64,000 nucleotides of DNA, from NCBI RefSeq assembly GCF_003946675.1, contig NZ_RHOT01000001.1, positions 1 to 64,000 of the forward strand, given 5' to 3'. Of this stretch, positions 10,443-21,088 are shown piece by piece; position 1 is the first letter of the stretch; each line of letters begins with the position of its first letter. Under the pieces are notes generated by a model that made no database searches, had not been told where the DNA came from, and saw nothing but the letters and a program-made list of their open reading frames with translations. The position numbers and the translations under genes are program-made. Origin of the DNA: Lapidilactobacillus gannanensis (GTDB lineage: Bacteria; Bacillota; Bacilli; Lactobacillales; Lactobacillaceae).

Positions 10443-13400
10443 CTATTTCTTGGCAACTTGCTTCGTCTGTTGTAAAGCTTGGAGAAACTTAATTAAATCC
10501 TGCAACCAATCGGTCACGTCCGGCAACGGTTTAGGTAAGGTCAAACTAACTAAATATTTCTGTTCATCCTCTAGTTTAACATCTGCGTGATAAGTTAGCA
10601 CTGCTAAAGCTGCGAACAAATCTTCGCCACTGAGTTGCTTAGTTGCCTGAGGACTAAAGCGAATACTGATTTGTTGCTGTTTCTGACGAATCTGTTGTAA
10701 CAATAATTGGTCAGCCAACATTTTCAAATGACCAACTAACAGCAAATTAGCCACTGGCGCTGGATAATCACCAAAGCGATCAATTAAGTCACTTTGAATA
10801 TTCAGCAAATCATCTTCAGTCGCCACTTGGCGGATACGTTTATATAATTCGATTTTCTGGCGACTATCGTCAACATAATCATCTGGTAAATACGCTTCAA
10901 CATTTAAATTCAATTCTGTATCGCTAACCGTTGCTGCTGATTTATGTTGCCGTTTTTGCACAGCTTCATTAAGCATTTGCGAATACAGATCAAAACCAAC
11001 CGAATTAATAAAACCATGCTGTTGTTTACCTAATAAGTTACCGGCACCACGAATTGATAAATCACGCATAGCAATTTTAAAGCCAGAACCTAATTCCGTG
11101 AAGTCTTTAATTGCCTGCAACCGTTTCTCACTGACTTCAGTTAGAACTTTATTCGGCTGATACATGAAATAAGCATACGCAATCCGACTAGAACGACCAA
11201 CCCGCCCTCGCAACTGATATAACTGCGATAGACCATAACGATCTGCATTTTCAACAATCAGCGTGTTGGCATTCGGCATATCCACCCCAGTTTCAATAAT
11301 CGTTGTAGTTACTAAGATATCGTAATCACCATTAACAAAATTAAAGATGACATTTTCCAACTGATTCTCGGTCATTTGACCATGAGCGTAGGCAATGGTT
11401 GCTTCTGGAATCAGCGCTTGCAGTTGATCAACCGTCCGTTCAATATCATCGACACGATTATGCAAATAAAAGACTTGACCACCGCGCTCAATTTCACGTT
11501 GAATTGCTTCACGGACTGCACCAGCATTTTGTTCTAACACGTAAGTCTGAATTGGATAGCGATTAGTTGGTGGCGTTTCAATCACCGACAAGTCACGAAC
11601 GCCGATCATTGACATGTGTAATGTCCGAGGAATTGGTGTTGCTGTTAATGTCAGCACATCCACTGACGCCCGCATTTGTTTCAAGCGTTCCTTATGTTTG
11701 ACGCCAAAACGCTGCTCTTCGTCAACAATCAATAATCCTAAATCAGCAAAAACCACATCTTTTGATAAAATACGGTGAGTCCCAACAACAATATCAATTT
11801 TGCCAGCCTTTAAATCTTTAATTGTTTGGCGATTTTCAGCCGCCGTTTGGAAGCGTGACATCATGGCAACATTAATAGGAAAATCAGCGAAACGATCTTG
11901 CATGGTATCAAAATGCTGTTGCGCCAAAATAGTGGTGGGCACAAGAAAAGCGACTTGTTTATTATTCATTACTGCTTTAAAAGCAGCCCGTAATGCCACT
12001 TCAGTTTTACCAAAACCCACATCGCCAACTAGTAACCGATCCATTGGTTGCGAACGTTCCATATCATGTTTGACCTCAGCCGTGCTCCGCAGTTGATCTG
12101 GTGTTTCAGCATAAGCAAATTCCGCTTCAAACTGACGTTGCAAATCATCGTCAGGAGCAAAAGCAAACCCCTTTTCAGCTTGTCGCTTAGCATAGAGTGC
12201 GATTAAATCATCAGCAATATCTTCAATTCGGCTCGAAACCTTTTGTTTTGTCTTCTGCCACTCACTGCCACCTAAGCGATTGATTCGAGGTGTTTTGCCT
12301 TCAGCAGAAACATATTTACTAATTAAATTGAGCTGATCAACCGGAATAAATAGCTTAGCATCATCTTGATAGGCAATCGTTAAATAATCACGATGAACCC
12401 CATCAACTGTCATGGTTTCCATGCCTTCAAAGCGGCCGATCCCATGGTTAATATGAACGACATAATCGCCAGGTTTCAGTTCATTATAACTCCGCAATCG
12501 CTCAGCATTAGCCATCGTTTGCCGCCGTGGTGCAGCTTTCTTCTTAACCCGATTAAATAATTCGTGTTCCGTTAGGACAACCAAATTAGCCGCTGGTAAT
12601 TCAAACCCATTACGTAAATTACCAGGAACCAGTTGTAACTGATCAGGGATAACTTGGTCTCGTTCAGCTAACGCCACATCAACTTCGAAATCGTGGAAAA
12701 CACTTTGTAAATGCTGCCGACGACCAGCTTCTGTAATTAGTAAAACTACTGTGCGTTGCTGTTTATGCCAACGATCTAACTCGGTTTTGATCAACGGCAT
12801 CTGGCTGAAGAATTGTTGGACCGTGCGTGAATCAATATTAATAATTTTATCAAAGCGTAAATTACCTAAGCCTTTTTGAAATAGTGCTAAATGTAATTGA
12901 CGTTGCTTAAATTGACGATTCAAATCGCGAAAATCTGGTCGAAATTGTTGTTCTGGCAATAAATGATTAACCGCCAATTGATCAGCTTGCCAGCCTGCAA
13001 GTTCCTGATCAAGTTCATCTGACTTTTCCAAAAGCCGACTAAAATCTTCAAAAACTAAAATTCCCGAATCAGCCAAATAATCGGCCAAAGTAGTTGTTTC
13101 TTCATATAAGAAGTCAACTAACAGCCCCGCGCTCTCCGGCAACGCTTGATCCGCTAAGGCGCTAATTGCCGGCTCAAAATAATCAGTTAATGTTTGACGA
13201 GCTGCTTGATCGGCCTTTGTTTTTTGGGGCAAAGTGGCCAACTGCTTGGTTAATGCAGCTGTCAACAAATCACCAGCATGCTGCCGTTGTGCCAAAGAAA
13301 TTATTTTTTCAGTAGCTGGCAAAATTATTGCCTGATCTAAATTCTTTAAACTCCGCTGTTTACCAGGATCAAAAGTCCGTAAGCTATCCAATTCATCGCC

Positions 13401-14000
13401 GAAGAACTCGGCCCGAATTGGATCGGCAAAGTTCAGCGGATAAATATCAACAATATCCCCACGAATCGCAAACTCTCCAGGATTAGCAACTAGTTTTTCA
13501 CGGCGATAACCCATTTCAACTAATTGATTTGGCAGTTCACTTAAATTATAGGTTTGATCAGCACTAATCACTAACTTAGCCGCCGCAAAGTCGGCTGCTG
13601 GTGCTAATTGATATCGCAAGCCAGCCACTGAAGTGACAACCACACCTGGTCGTTGACTTAGCAGGAAGCTCAGCGCCTCAATTCTTAAACTTTGAAATTC
13701 TGGTGAACTCGTTGCACCTTGAGCGGCAATAACTTCTTCCACCGGAAAATAATAAACAAAGTCATCCCCCAATAAATCAGTCAGGTCATCCACAAATTGC
13801 CCTGCATGATAGCCATTATCAGTCACATAGATCAATGGTTGTTTTAACTGCCGTACGATTCCAGCCAAATAAACAGCCGCTGCTGAACCACTTAAACCAG
13901 TCACTAATCGACGTTTAGGTGCTTGCCAGTCAGCCAATTGACCCGCCAACTGCACCTGATTTGCCACCAAATCAATTAAATCCATCTTAACCACACTCAT
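10443..14000 (-). CDS. mfd: Transcription-repair coupling factor Mfd
   Basis: Mfd removes RNA polymerase stalled at DNA lesions and recruits UvrA. The 1185-residue protein has the UvrB-homology N-terminus, the RNAP-interacting CarD-like domain (ELKPGDYVVHINHGIGRFEG), and a RecG-like translocase with Walker A GDVGFGKT (about 658) and DEEQRFG (about 757). Motif VI lies in QLRGRVGRSSR, and a TRCF C-terminal domain follows. The start at ATG 14000 has only a weak Shine-Dalgarno; ATG 13985 is an alternative. The gene is 35 bp downstream of pth, the usual Firmicutes order. Confidence 0.97.
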   Translation of the reverse strand: MSVVKMDLIDLVANQVQLAGQLADWQAPKRRLVTGLSGSAAAVYLAGIVRQLKQPLIYVTDNGYHAGQFVDDLTDLLGDDFVYYFPVEEVIAAQGATSSPEFQSLRIEALSFLLSQRPGVVVTSVAGLRYQLAPAADFAAAKLVISADQTYNLSELPNQLVEMGYRREKLVANPGEFAIRGDIVDIYPLNFADPIRAEFFGDELDSLRTFDPGKQRSLKNLDQAIILPATEKIISLAQRQHAGDLLTAALTKQLATLPQKTKADQAARQTLTDYFEPAISALADQALPESAGLLVDFLYEETTTLADYLADSGILVFEDFSRLLEKSDELDQELAGWQADQLAVNHLLPEQQFRPDFRDLNRQFKQRQLHLALFQKGLGNLRFDKIINIDSRTVQQFFSQMPLIKTELDRWHKQQRTVVLLITEAGRRQHLQSVFHDFEVDVALAERDQVIPDQLQLVPGNLRNGFELPAANLVVLTEHELFNRVKKKAAPRRQTMANAERLRSYNELKPGDYVVHINHGIGRFEGMETMTVDGVHRDYLTIAYQDDAKLFIPVDQLNLISKYVSAEGKTPRINRLGGSEWQKTKQKVSSRIEDIADDLIALYAKRQAEKGFAFAPDDDLQRQFEAEFAYAETPDQLRSTAEVKHDMERSQPMDRLLVGDVGFGKTEVALRAAFKAVMNNKQVAFLVPTTILAQQHFDTMQDRFADFPINVAMMSRFQTAAENRQTIKDLKAGKIDIVVGTHRILSKDVVFADLGLLIVDEEQRFGVKHKERLKQMRASVDVLTLTATPIPRTLHMSMIGVRDLSVIETPPTNRYPIQTYVLEQNAGAVREAIQREIERGGQVFYLHNRVDDIERTVDQLQALIPEATIAYAHGQMTENQLENVIFNFVNGDYDILVTTTIIETGVDMPNANTLIVENADRYGLSQLYQLRGRVGRSSRIAYAYFMYQPNKVLTEVSEKRLQAIKDFTELGSGFKIAMRDLSIRGAGNLLGKQQHGFINSVGFDLYSQMLNEAVQKRQHKSAATVSDTELNLNVEAYLPDDYVDDSRQKIELYKRIRQVATEDDLLNIQSDLIDRFGDYPAPVANLLLVGHLKMLADQLLLQQIRQKQQQISIRFSPQATKQLSGEDLFAALAVLTYHADVKLEDEQKYLVSLTLPKPLPDVTDWLQDLIKFLQALQQTKQVAKK

Positions 14001-14035
14001 TTCGGTTACCTATATTAAGATTAGGCAAGTAACAA

Positions 14036-14599
14036 TTAACCGTTATACTGATTCATTAATTCTTCAAAATCAGCTTTTTCTGCCGACCAGTCCTGTAAGG
14101 CAGCTGCTGCTCGATCCATACTTTGTTCCACGACAGGACGATCATCTTTACTAAAGGGCGTTAAAACCCAGTCCACAACTTTAGCTCGTTGGGGATGTTG
14201 AATGCCAATTTTCACGCGATTAAACTTTTCCGTTCCTAAGGCGCTAATAATGCTCTTAATGCCATTGTGACCACCAGAAGCACCATGAGTTCGCAATCTC
14301 AGCTTGCCTAAAGGCATATCCAAATCATCTTGAATCACCGCAATCTCTTCTGGCGCAAATTGATAATAACTTGCCAATGGTCCTACAGCGCGACCAGAAT
14401 CATTCATAAAAGTTAATGGTTTAACCAACAGGATTTTTTCACCGTTGATTTTAGTCGAGCCCGTCAATGCATTAAATTCACTTTTAGTTAATTCAACATT
14501 TAAAACCTTGGCAACATGAGCCAAAGTATCAAAACCAACATTATGTTTTGTGTGCTCGTATTTAGCACCTGGGTTACCCAAACCAACAATCATTCTCAC
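14036..14599 (-). CDS. pth: Peptidyl-tRNA hydrolase
   Basis: Pth recycles peptidyl-tRNAs released by drop-off. At 187 residues it is of normal length, with the active-site Asn in GLGNPG (N9), catalytic His in KHNVGFD (H19) and Asp in QDDLDMPLGKLRLR (D92 region), plus GGHNGIKSI. It is followed by mfd. In Bacillus pth lies just after ctc and prs; here prs is about 23 kb away, so the ancestral cluster has been split by other genes. Confidence 0.96.
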   Translation of the reverse strand: MRMIVGLGNPGAKYEHTKHNVGFDTLAHVAKVLNVELTKSEFNALTGSTKINGEKILLVKPLTFMNDSGRAVGPLASYYQFAPEEIAVIQDDLDMPLGKLRLRTHGASGGHNGIKSIISALGTEKFNRVKIGIQHPQRAKVVDWVLTPFSKDDRPVVEQSMDRAAAALQDWSAEKADFEELMNQYNG

Positions 14600-14686
14600 A
14601 ATAAATTCCTTCTATCTATTAATTAATTTAGAACAGGTCAGCCAAATCGCTAATAACTCCCCGTCAACCTTAACACCTGTAATAAC

Positions 14687-14719
14687 TTGTTAAAACGCAA
14701 AAAGCTGGCGTTTTAACAA
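14687..14719. promoter_or_regulatory. Perfect inverted repeat upstream of pth
   Basis: A 12-bp perfect inverted repeat (TTGTTAAAACGC and GCGTTTTAACAA) separated by 9 nt lies in the 500-bp divergent region between pth (minus) and ldh (plus). Neither side is followed by a clear T run, so it is not an obvious terminator. It could be a protein-binding operator or an mRNA leader hairpin of pth. Confidence 0.45.
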
Positions 14720-14935
14720 ACCCCAGGTTAGCACCCAAAATTATAGCATAAGCACACTATTTTTGCAGAATCAGCTAATTCGAACTTAATTCATGTAATT
14801 TTTCACGATACCTGATACACTTGCAGATGGACATCCTTATTTTTAATGGGGCGGCCCCTAAACCGCTATTAAGTTTGTGTTGTTTGCAATGAAACAGATT
14901 GATAAAAGTGTACCAGTTAGAAAAATACTTTTTAC

Positions 14936-14949
14936 TGAAATCGCTTACT
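14936..14949 (+). promoter_or_regulatory. cre-like CcpA site upstream of ldh
   Basis: TGAAATCGCTTACT matches 13 of 14 positions of the catabolite-responsive consensus TGWAANCGNTNWCA. It is followed directly by the palindrome AAAGCGCTTT. It lies about 120 bp upstream of the ldh promoter, a position compatible with CcpA activation of ldh as known in other lactic acid bacteria. Confidence 0.6.
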
Positions 14950-15044
14950 AAAGCGCTTTATTTTTCTTTCATGTGGCTTAAAGAGCGTTATTCCAACGCT
15001 GATTGCTTCACTTACTATTTTTTCATAGATGGTTGTAAATTTGC

Positions 15045-15072
15045 TGTTAAACAGTAAATATTGTGTTATACT
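15045..15072 (+). promoter_or_regulatory. Promoter of ldh
   Basis: An extended -10 (TGTTATACT, TATACT at 15067-15072) lies 16 nt after a weak -35 TGTTAA. The transcript would start about 35 nt before the ldh start. Confidence 0.6.
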
Positions 15073-15082
15073 TACAAAGTAA

Positions 15083-16093
<1,011 letters not shown>

Positions 16094-16128
16094 TCTGCGC
16101 AAATCCTAGTTTAACTAATTAAATTATT

Positions 16129-16169
16129 GGGCTGAAATGAAACGTACACGTTTTATTTCAGCCTTTTTT
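16129..16169 (+). terminator. Terminator of ldh
   Basis: GGCTGAAATGAAACG pairs with CGTTTTATTTCAGCC around a 4-nt loop, followed by TTTTTTA. Confidence 0.92.
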
Positions 16170-16174
16170 ATTTG

Positions 16175-16216
16175 AGAGTGTTCAGAGCGATGCACTGTCG
16201 CTCCGAACACATTTCA
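16175..16216. repeat. Family A mini-copy (ends only)
   Basis: The sequence starts GAGTGTTC and ends CGAACACATTTCAA, with only a short stem (GAGCGA with TCGCTC) between. It keeps the family A termini but has lost the long middle arms. Confidence 0.6.
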
Positions 16217-16218
16217 AC

Positions 16219-16245
16219 AGAGTGTGAGGGCTGGTGGGCTTTTTC
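16219..16245. repeat. Family A left-end fragment
   Basis: AGAGTGTGAGGGCTGGTGGG is a family A left end with no matching right end. It adjoins the mini-copy in tandem. Confidence 0.55.
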
Positions 16246-16432
16246 CTTTCTTAACTTCAGCCAAACATCTTTTAAATTTTGACTAAACAGATTTAAAATT
16301 TTATCACTCATTCCCCCAAAGTAATTCTTATAACTTACTAAAGGAAAGACAATTTGTTTTGTGAACAATCTTTTTGCTGGTATACTAAGGGTAACTTCTG
16401 GCAGATTAGAACAACAAGTAGGTGGAAACAAA

Positions 16433-17809
16433 GTGAAGAAACGTAGTAAATTGATTTTAACAATAAGTGGTGTCTGTGCAATCTTGATTCTTGGTGCAGT
16501 CTACATTTACCGTGGTGTCTTCTATCAAAGCCACTACTTACCCAACACTCAAGTTGAGAATGTGAATATTGGTAAATTAACTTACCAACAGGCACAAAGT
16601 AAATTAACCAAGAAACTGGTCAATGCTAAGTATCAACTTTATGACGACAAAAAAGCGCTGGCCACTATTACTGGTAAAGAACTGGGTTTGTCACGTAACT
16701 CTGGCGGTTACTTGAAGAAATTAATGGCCAACCAAAATAGCTGGTCATTCTCAAATAAAGTCAGTACTGAAACAACTAGTTCGGTAGCAGCCGTTCGAGT
16801 TGATCAAGCTTCACTTGATGCTTTCGTCAAAGAAACCGTTGACCAGGCAAATCAAGGCCGAACCGCTACTAGCAATGCTAAGGTCATTCAAGAAACAACT
16901 AGTTTTAAGATCAAGCCTGAAGTTCAAGGCACACAGCTTGATCAGGCTGCGGTAAAAGCCGCAGTTGAAAAGGCGATTGTCAATGGCCAACGTAAAGTAC
17001 AATTGGATCAAACTTACGTTAAGCCAACAATAACCCAGGACAACACAAAGTTGAAAACAGAAGTTAAGTCACTAAACGAAGTGGCTCAAACAACTGGTAC
17101 CTATACCCTGGCTGGTAAAACAATTACAATTACACCGGCCATGATCACCAGCTGGATTTCTTATCAAGATGGCCAAGTAGTTGTTGATCAAACTGCCCTA
17201 ACAAATTATTTAAGCGGTTTGAATAGTCAATATGCGACATACAACCGTGATCGTCAGTTCAAATCAACGAAACGAGGTACGGTGACCGTTCCAGCAGGTA
17301 TTTATGGTTGGAGCATTAACGTTTCCAGTGAATTACCAAAATTGACTGCCGCCATTTTAGCTGGCAAAGACTTCACTCGCACACCAACGATTCAAGGCAG
17401 CGGTTATTCCAAAGACGGCACTGATATTGGTAATACTTACGTCGAAGTTGATAAAGAAAACCAGCATATGTGGGTTTATATCAACGGCGAAGAAAAAATT
17501 AGTACTGATATTGTTACTGGTAAGCCAAAACAAGCAACGCCAAGTGGTGTCTGGTCTGTCTGGGCCAAGGAACGTAATTCAACCTTAAAAGGTAAAAACG
17601 ATGATGGTTCCGATTACGCTTCTAAAGTTTCTTATTGGATGCCAATTGATACCACCGGCCTTGGGATTCATGATTCGCCATGGCAGTCTAAATATGGCGG
17701 TGATTGGTACAAGGAACACGGCTCACACGGCTGTATCAATACCCCACCAGAAACAATGGCTAAGGTTTATGAAATTGTACCAATTGGAACACCAGTGTTA
17801 GTCTTTTAG
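16433..17809 (+). CDS. Membrane-anchored L,D-transpeptidase (YkuD family)
   Basis: Probably a peptidoglycan-modifying enzyme acting outside the membrane. The 458 residues start with a basic stretch and one membrane segment (about 7-25), then a long extracytoplasmic part with VanW/peptidoglycan-binding-like repeats. The C-terminal YkuD domain ends in HGSHGCINTP, with catalytic Cys near 434 and the IHD histidine upstream. The start is GTG 16433 after AGGTGG; the longer frame to 16361 adds an implausible N-terminus. In Firmicutes such proteins may make 3-3 crosslinks or attach other molecules; which one is not visible here. It is monocistronic with a terminator. Confidence 0.87.
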   Translation: MKKRSKLILTISGVCAILILGAVYIYRGVFYQSHYLPNTQVENVNIGKLTYQQAQSKLTKKLVNAKYQLYDDKKALATITGKELGLSRNSGGYLKKLMANQNSWSFSNKVSTETTSSVAAVRVDQASLDAFVKETVDQANQGRTATSNAKVIQETTSFKIKPEVQGTQLDQAAVKAAVEKAIVNGQRKVQLDQTYVKPTITQDNTKLKTEVKSLNEVAQTTGTYTLAGKTITITPAMITSWISYQDGQVVVDQTALTNYLSGLNSQYATYNRDRQFKSTKRGTVTVPAGIYGWSINVSSELPKLTAAILAGKDFTRTPTIQGSGYSKDGTDIGNTYVEVDKENQHMWVYINGEEKISTDIVTGKPKQATPSGVWSVWAKERNSTLKGKNDDGSDYASKVSYWMPIDTTGLGIHDSPWQSKYGGDWYKEHGSHGCINTPPETMAKVYEIVPIGTPVLVF

Positions 17810-17824
17810 TAATCAACGACAAAT

Positions 17825-17867
17825 AAAAGCTTGAACCTGATTTGAATTAATCAGTTCAAGCTTTTTT
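17825..17867 (+). terminator. Terminator of the L,D-transpeptidase gene
   Basis: AAAGCTTGAAC-TGATT pairs with AATCA-GTTCAAGCTTT and is followed by TTTTATTTTA. The remaining 190 bp to the convergent gene show nothing else. Confidence 0.9.
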
Positions 17868-18064
17868 ATTTTACCGGATTAAGACTTGGCAAAAAATCTA
17901 TTGACTAAGAATAATCTCGTTTTCAGTCAACAATTTAAAAAATCACTTCAACAAGCTCTCTGCTACTACCCACCTGACACTTATTCTGGAAAGGCCCATT
18001 TATGACACTCCCATAAAAAAACATCGTTCATTGACTTATTTTTAAGTACCAAGCAGTATCCTGA

Positions 18065-18736
18065 TTAATGTTCCCGCCAAGTAATCTGCAGCACACCATC
18101 CCCGAGTGGCAACAAACTGACATTTAAATTAGGATTCTGATAAACAGTCGTCAATAATTGATTTAAGCCACGATGGATGCCCTTATTGCGATGACGAATG
18201 GTAGTAATATCGTCAAAAATCGTACCGCCCTGTAAAACATCGTCAATTAGTAAGATACCGTTAGGCGCCAACAAGCGTAGCGCATCAGGTAAAAATTTAA
18301 TATACTGAGCTTTGGCCGCATCAAGAAAGATGAGGTCATAGTCAGTTTGTAACGTGGGCAGGATATCAGCGGCATCACCAATTAATAAGTCAATTTGGTC
18401 TTGATACCCGAGCTGTTGCCAATTCTCCTTGGCATGGTTGTACATGGTGTCAAAGCGGTCGATCGTCGTGACCTGGACGTTTTTCGGATCAGCCTCGACA
18501 AATAATGCGGACGAAAAACCAATCGCCGTACCGACCTCAAGAATACGTTGTGGCGCCTGAATCGAAACGAGTTGATATAAATAAGCTGCTGTTTCTCGCG
18601 GAATAATTGGTACTCGTCGTTCATTAGCCCATTGTTCAATTTGTGCAAGTTTCGGTGAGATTGGCAACGGTTGGTTTCGTAAGAAATTCTGAACTTTTTC
18701 GTGGACCACTGGATGGGACATCATTTCATTACGCAT
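18065..18736 (-). CDS. trmR: O-methyltransferase, TrmR/YrrM type
   Basis: A SAM-dependent cytoplasmic methyltransferase of 223 residues. It shows the class I SAM motif ILEVGTAIGFSS at residues 65-76, the acidic ligand segment VTTIDRFD, and LIFLDAAKAQYIKFLP, characteristic of the COG4122 O-methyltransferase family. The Bacillus member TrmR methylates 5-hydroxyuridine in tRNA wobble positions, which is the most likely role here. In Bacillus the gene lies beside mltG; here it stands alone between two plus-strand genes, so the functional call rests on the family only. Confidence 0.7.
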   Translation of the reverse strand: MRNEMMSHPVVHEKVQNFLRNQPLPISPKLAQIEQWANERRVPIIPRETAAYLYQLVSIQAPQRILEVGTAIGFSSALFVEADPKNVQVTTIDRFDTMYNHAKENWQQLGYQDQIDLLIGDAADILPTLQTDYDLIFLDAAKAQYIKFLPDALRLLAPNGILLIDDVLQGGTIFDDITTIRHRNKGIHRGLNQLLTTVYQNPNLNVSLLPLGDGVLQITWREH

Positions 18737-18858
18737 TTTCTAATTTTCCTCACAGTTTAGTTTCATCAAAAGATGTAATAATTCTCTAATATATTTTAAA
18801 GTTTCGCTATTTATGGTATGATAACAACGATAAGAAAGTCTTTTTAAGGAGGACCACC

Positions 18859-19527
18859 ATGTTAATTAAAAGTTTAGTCTTGAAGAAAGATAAATTAACG
18901 ACGGTTAAAGAAAACGCGACCTTAGCTGAGGCCTTAAAAATTCTTGAGGATTCTGGCTACCGTTGTGTCCCGATCCTTGATGAAAGTGGTCGGATTTTCC
19001 GTGGTAACATTTATAAAATGCATATCTATCGTCATAAATCACAAGGCGGCGATATGAGTTTACCCGTCACCTTTTTACTGAAAAATGCCACCAAGACGAT
19101 TGATCTTGACTCGCCATTCTTCAAAGTCTTCTTTAATATCAAAGACTTACCTTATATTGCTGTCCTAGATGAAAACCACAACTTCTATGGTATCTTAACT
19201 CATGCTAAATTACTAGGAATGTTATCGGAAGCCTGGAACTTGGATATCGGCAGCTATGTCTTGACGATTATGTCAACTGGCCAGCAAGGTGATTTACTAG
19301 AAATGTCAAAGATTATTTCTAAATACAGTTCAATTGCTGGTATCTTAACTTTAGATGCTAAAAAAGGCACTTTCGTTCGTCGGACGTTAATTACTTTACC
19401 CGCCGGTTTGAAACGGAAAACTTTGGCTGATATTGTTGAACGTCTAGAGCGTAAGGAATATCGGGTCGTTGAAATTGATGATTTACAATCTGGTGAAACA
19501 ATTCGTAACGAAAAAAACGCGATTTAA
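18859..19527 (+). CDS. cbpA: CBS-domain c-di-AMP-binding protein CbpA-like
   Basis: A cytoplasmic protein of 222 residues with two CBS motifs (ENATLAEALKILEDSGYRCVP and DLPYIAVLDENHNFYGILT) followed by an ACT-like C-terminal part (from about 130). Length and order resemble the c-di-AMP-binding protein CbpA of Listeria and other Firmicutes. Strong Shine-Dalgarno AAGGAGG precedes ATG 18859. It is a single-gene unit with a strong terminator. The ligand is inferred from family knowledge; a generic adenosine-nucleotide sensor cannot be excluded. Confidence 0.7.
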   Translation: MLIKSLVLKKDKLTTVKENATLAEALKILEDSGYRCVPILDESGRIFRGNIYKMHIYRHKSQGGDMSLPVTFLLKNATKTIDLDSPFFKVFFNIKDLPYIAVLDENHNFYGILTHAKLLGMLSEAWNLDIGSYVLTIMSTGQQGDLLEMSKIISKYSSIAGILTLDAKKGTFVRRTLITLPAGLKRKTLADIVERLERKEYRVVEIDDLQSGETIRNEKNAI

Positions 19528-19550
19528 TTTTTATCTTTCATTCATTAATT

Positions 19551-19608
19551 AAAAAGACAGGAACGTGTGGATGCTATCAAGTCAGCACACGTGTTCCTGT
19601 CTTTTTTT
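19551..19608. terminator. Bidirectional terminator between convergent genes
   Basis: AAAAAGACAGGAACGTGTG pairs with CACACGTGTTCCTGTCTTTTT. It has T runs in both directions and lies between the cbpA stop (plus) and the DUF7916 gene stop (minus). Confidence 0.92.
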
Positions 19609-19672
19609 ATTTAAATAGGCGCAAGCAAACGAAAATTTCTCTCACGGACATTTTGGCGCAAGTCAAATTCTC

Positions 19673-20599
19673 TTATCGATTAATCGACCGCGCCATCTGT
19701 TTCAAAGTATGACGCTGACCACGAATTGTCTTGCTTAATGCTAAAATATTCTCCACCGGTGCCATACCGGCTGCACCTGCATCACCAATATGTTGAATAT
19801 CAACACCACAGATTTTATTTTGTAAGGCAATCGTTTCAATAACACTCGTTGTAGCACTTTCTTGACTGGTGCCAATTGCCGACATCACCAAAGCACCATG
19901 CTGGTGAGCCTGACCAACGATTGCCGTTAGAGTTGCGGCATCGAAACCAGGTACTGTTCCCACTGCTGGAACCAAAATAATATCAGCGCCAGCGTCGATC
20001 AAGTCTGTTAATACTTGGGAATCAATAATTGGTTCATTAACACCTGCGCTATGCATTTTCCCAGCAATAATCAAGCCAGAGAAGTTGGCCCGTACTTCAC
20101 GTAAAGTGGCAATAATTGTCGCATTATCCACACCAGTACCTGGATTGCCAGTCAAGCAAATAAAGTCAACTCCTAATTCAGTTGCCTTTTTAACAGTGGC
20201 TGCATTAGCTTGGCGCCCCAATGCAATTGGTAACTTCTCAGATAACATCTGAGCTTGTGGCGCTATTGGTTCCAAATTAATCCCAACAGGGCGACCAACT
20301 AAATGCTTTAACTGCTGGATTGCTGCCAAATCATCATGAACATTGGCTAAACTATTCTCGCCGTCATTTAAGCCTAAGATAAAGGGATGCTGGACATCAA
20401 AATGATTCAACAAAATCAAGTCAGCACCAAAAGCACTGGCAACTTCAGCATTGGTAATCGTTTCGGCTAAGGGTTCATGGACCACCACATTTTCCGAAAG
20501 GATCGTCCGGCCCTCATTGGCTTGAATCGCCGCTTTTAATTCAGAAGCTGTCATTGCTAAAATCTCTGAAGAATTGGCACTAAGTAATCGTTTGACCAC
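19673..20599 (-). CDS. TIM-barrel protein, DUF7916-like
   Basis: A cytoplasmic protein of about 308 residues. It begins MVKRLLSANSSEILAMTAS and contains barrel-like segments such as GADLILLNHFD, VGINLEP, GVDFICLTGNPGTG, IIAGKMHSAG and GADIILVPAVGTVPGFD. I recall this as a family sometimes mislabelled as haloacid dehalogenase or PEP phosphonomutase. No catalytic role is known to me. The start is GTG 20599, since AAAGGA lies 8 nt before it and abuts the ATG at 20608. It follows mazF by about 50 bp. Confidence 0.6.
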   Translation of the reverse strand: MVKRLLSANSSEILAMTASELKAAIQANEGRTILSENVVVHEPLAETITNAEVASAFGADLILLNHFDVQHPFILGLNDGENSLANVHDDLAAIQQLKHLVGRPVGINLEPIAPQAQMLSEKLPIALGRQANAATVKKATELGVDFICLTGNPGTGVDNATIIATLREVRANFSGLIIAGKMHSAGVNEPIIDSQVLTDLIDAGADIILVPAVGTVPGFDAATLTAIVGQAHQHGALVMSAIGTSQESATTSVIETIALQNKICGVDIQHIGDAGAAGMAPVENILALSKTIRGQRHTLKQMARSINR

Positions 20600-20647
20600 A
20601 ACAAACATCCTTTCCCAAATAAATTCATCCTGAAATCTATGTAATAA

Positions 20648-21004
20648 TTAGCTTTCCACTAAGCCTAAACTAATTGCCAAAGCTTGATCAACTGCCATCA
20701 TTTTTGCAGCTGATAAGTGCGAGACTCTTTCTTTTAGCCGCTGCTTATCAATCGTTCGGACTTGCTCCAAGAGAATTACTGAATCCCGCTCAATTCCATC
20801 TTGATCTGGCGTGATTCCCACATGAGTCGGCATCTTAGGCTTGGTTATCTTAGCAGTGATCGCGGCTATAACAACTGTTGGACTATAATGATTACCAACA
20901 TCATTCTGAACAATTAATACCGGTCGCATACCGCCCTGTTCAGAACCAATCACTGGCGATAAATCAGCAAAATAAATATCACCACGCTTAATTGTTTGTT
21001 CCAT
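20648..21004 (-). CDS. mazF: MazF/PemK-type mRNA interferase
   Basis: A ribosome-independent endoribonuclease toxin of 118 residues. It has the fold's signature start [21 protein letters not shown], then RPVLIVQND, and TKPKMPTHV, as in Bacillus NdoA. In Bacillus the antitoxin gene ndoAI lies between alr and ndoA. Here only 110 bp separate mazF from alr, and they hold a terminator and no antitoxin frame. The start is ATG 21004 after AGGAGGTG. The toxin therefore lacks an adjacent partner. Confidence 0.9.
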   Translation of the reverse strand: MEQTIKRGDIYFADLSPVIGSEQGGMRPVLIVQNDVGNHYSPTVVIAAITAKITKPKMPTHVGITPDQDGIERDSVILLEQVRTIDKQRLKERVSHLSAAKMMAVDQALAISLGLVES

Positions 21005-21056
21005 AATTTCACCTCCTAATGCTACAATCTCCCTTGGTTAGAATCATTAAATTAAT

Positions 21057-21088
21057 AAAGGCCGCCAAACATTTGTCTGGCGGCCTTT
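21057..21088 (-). terminator. Terminator of alr
   Basis: AAAGGCCGCCA pairs perfectly with TGGCGGCCTTT around a 10-nt loop, followed in the minus direction by ATTAATTT. It separates alr from mazF. Confidence 0.85.
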
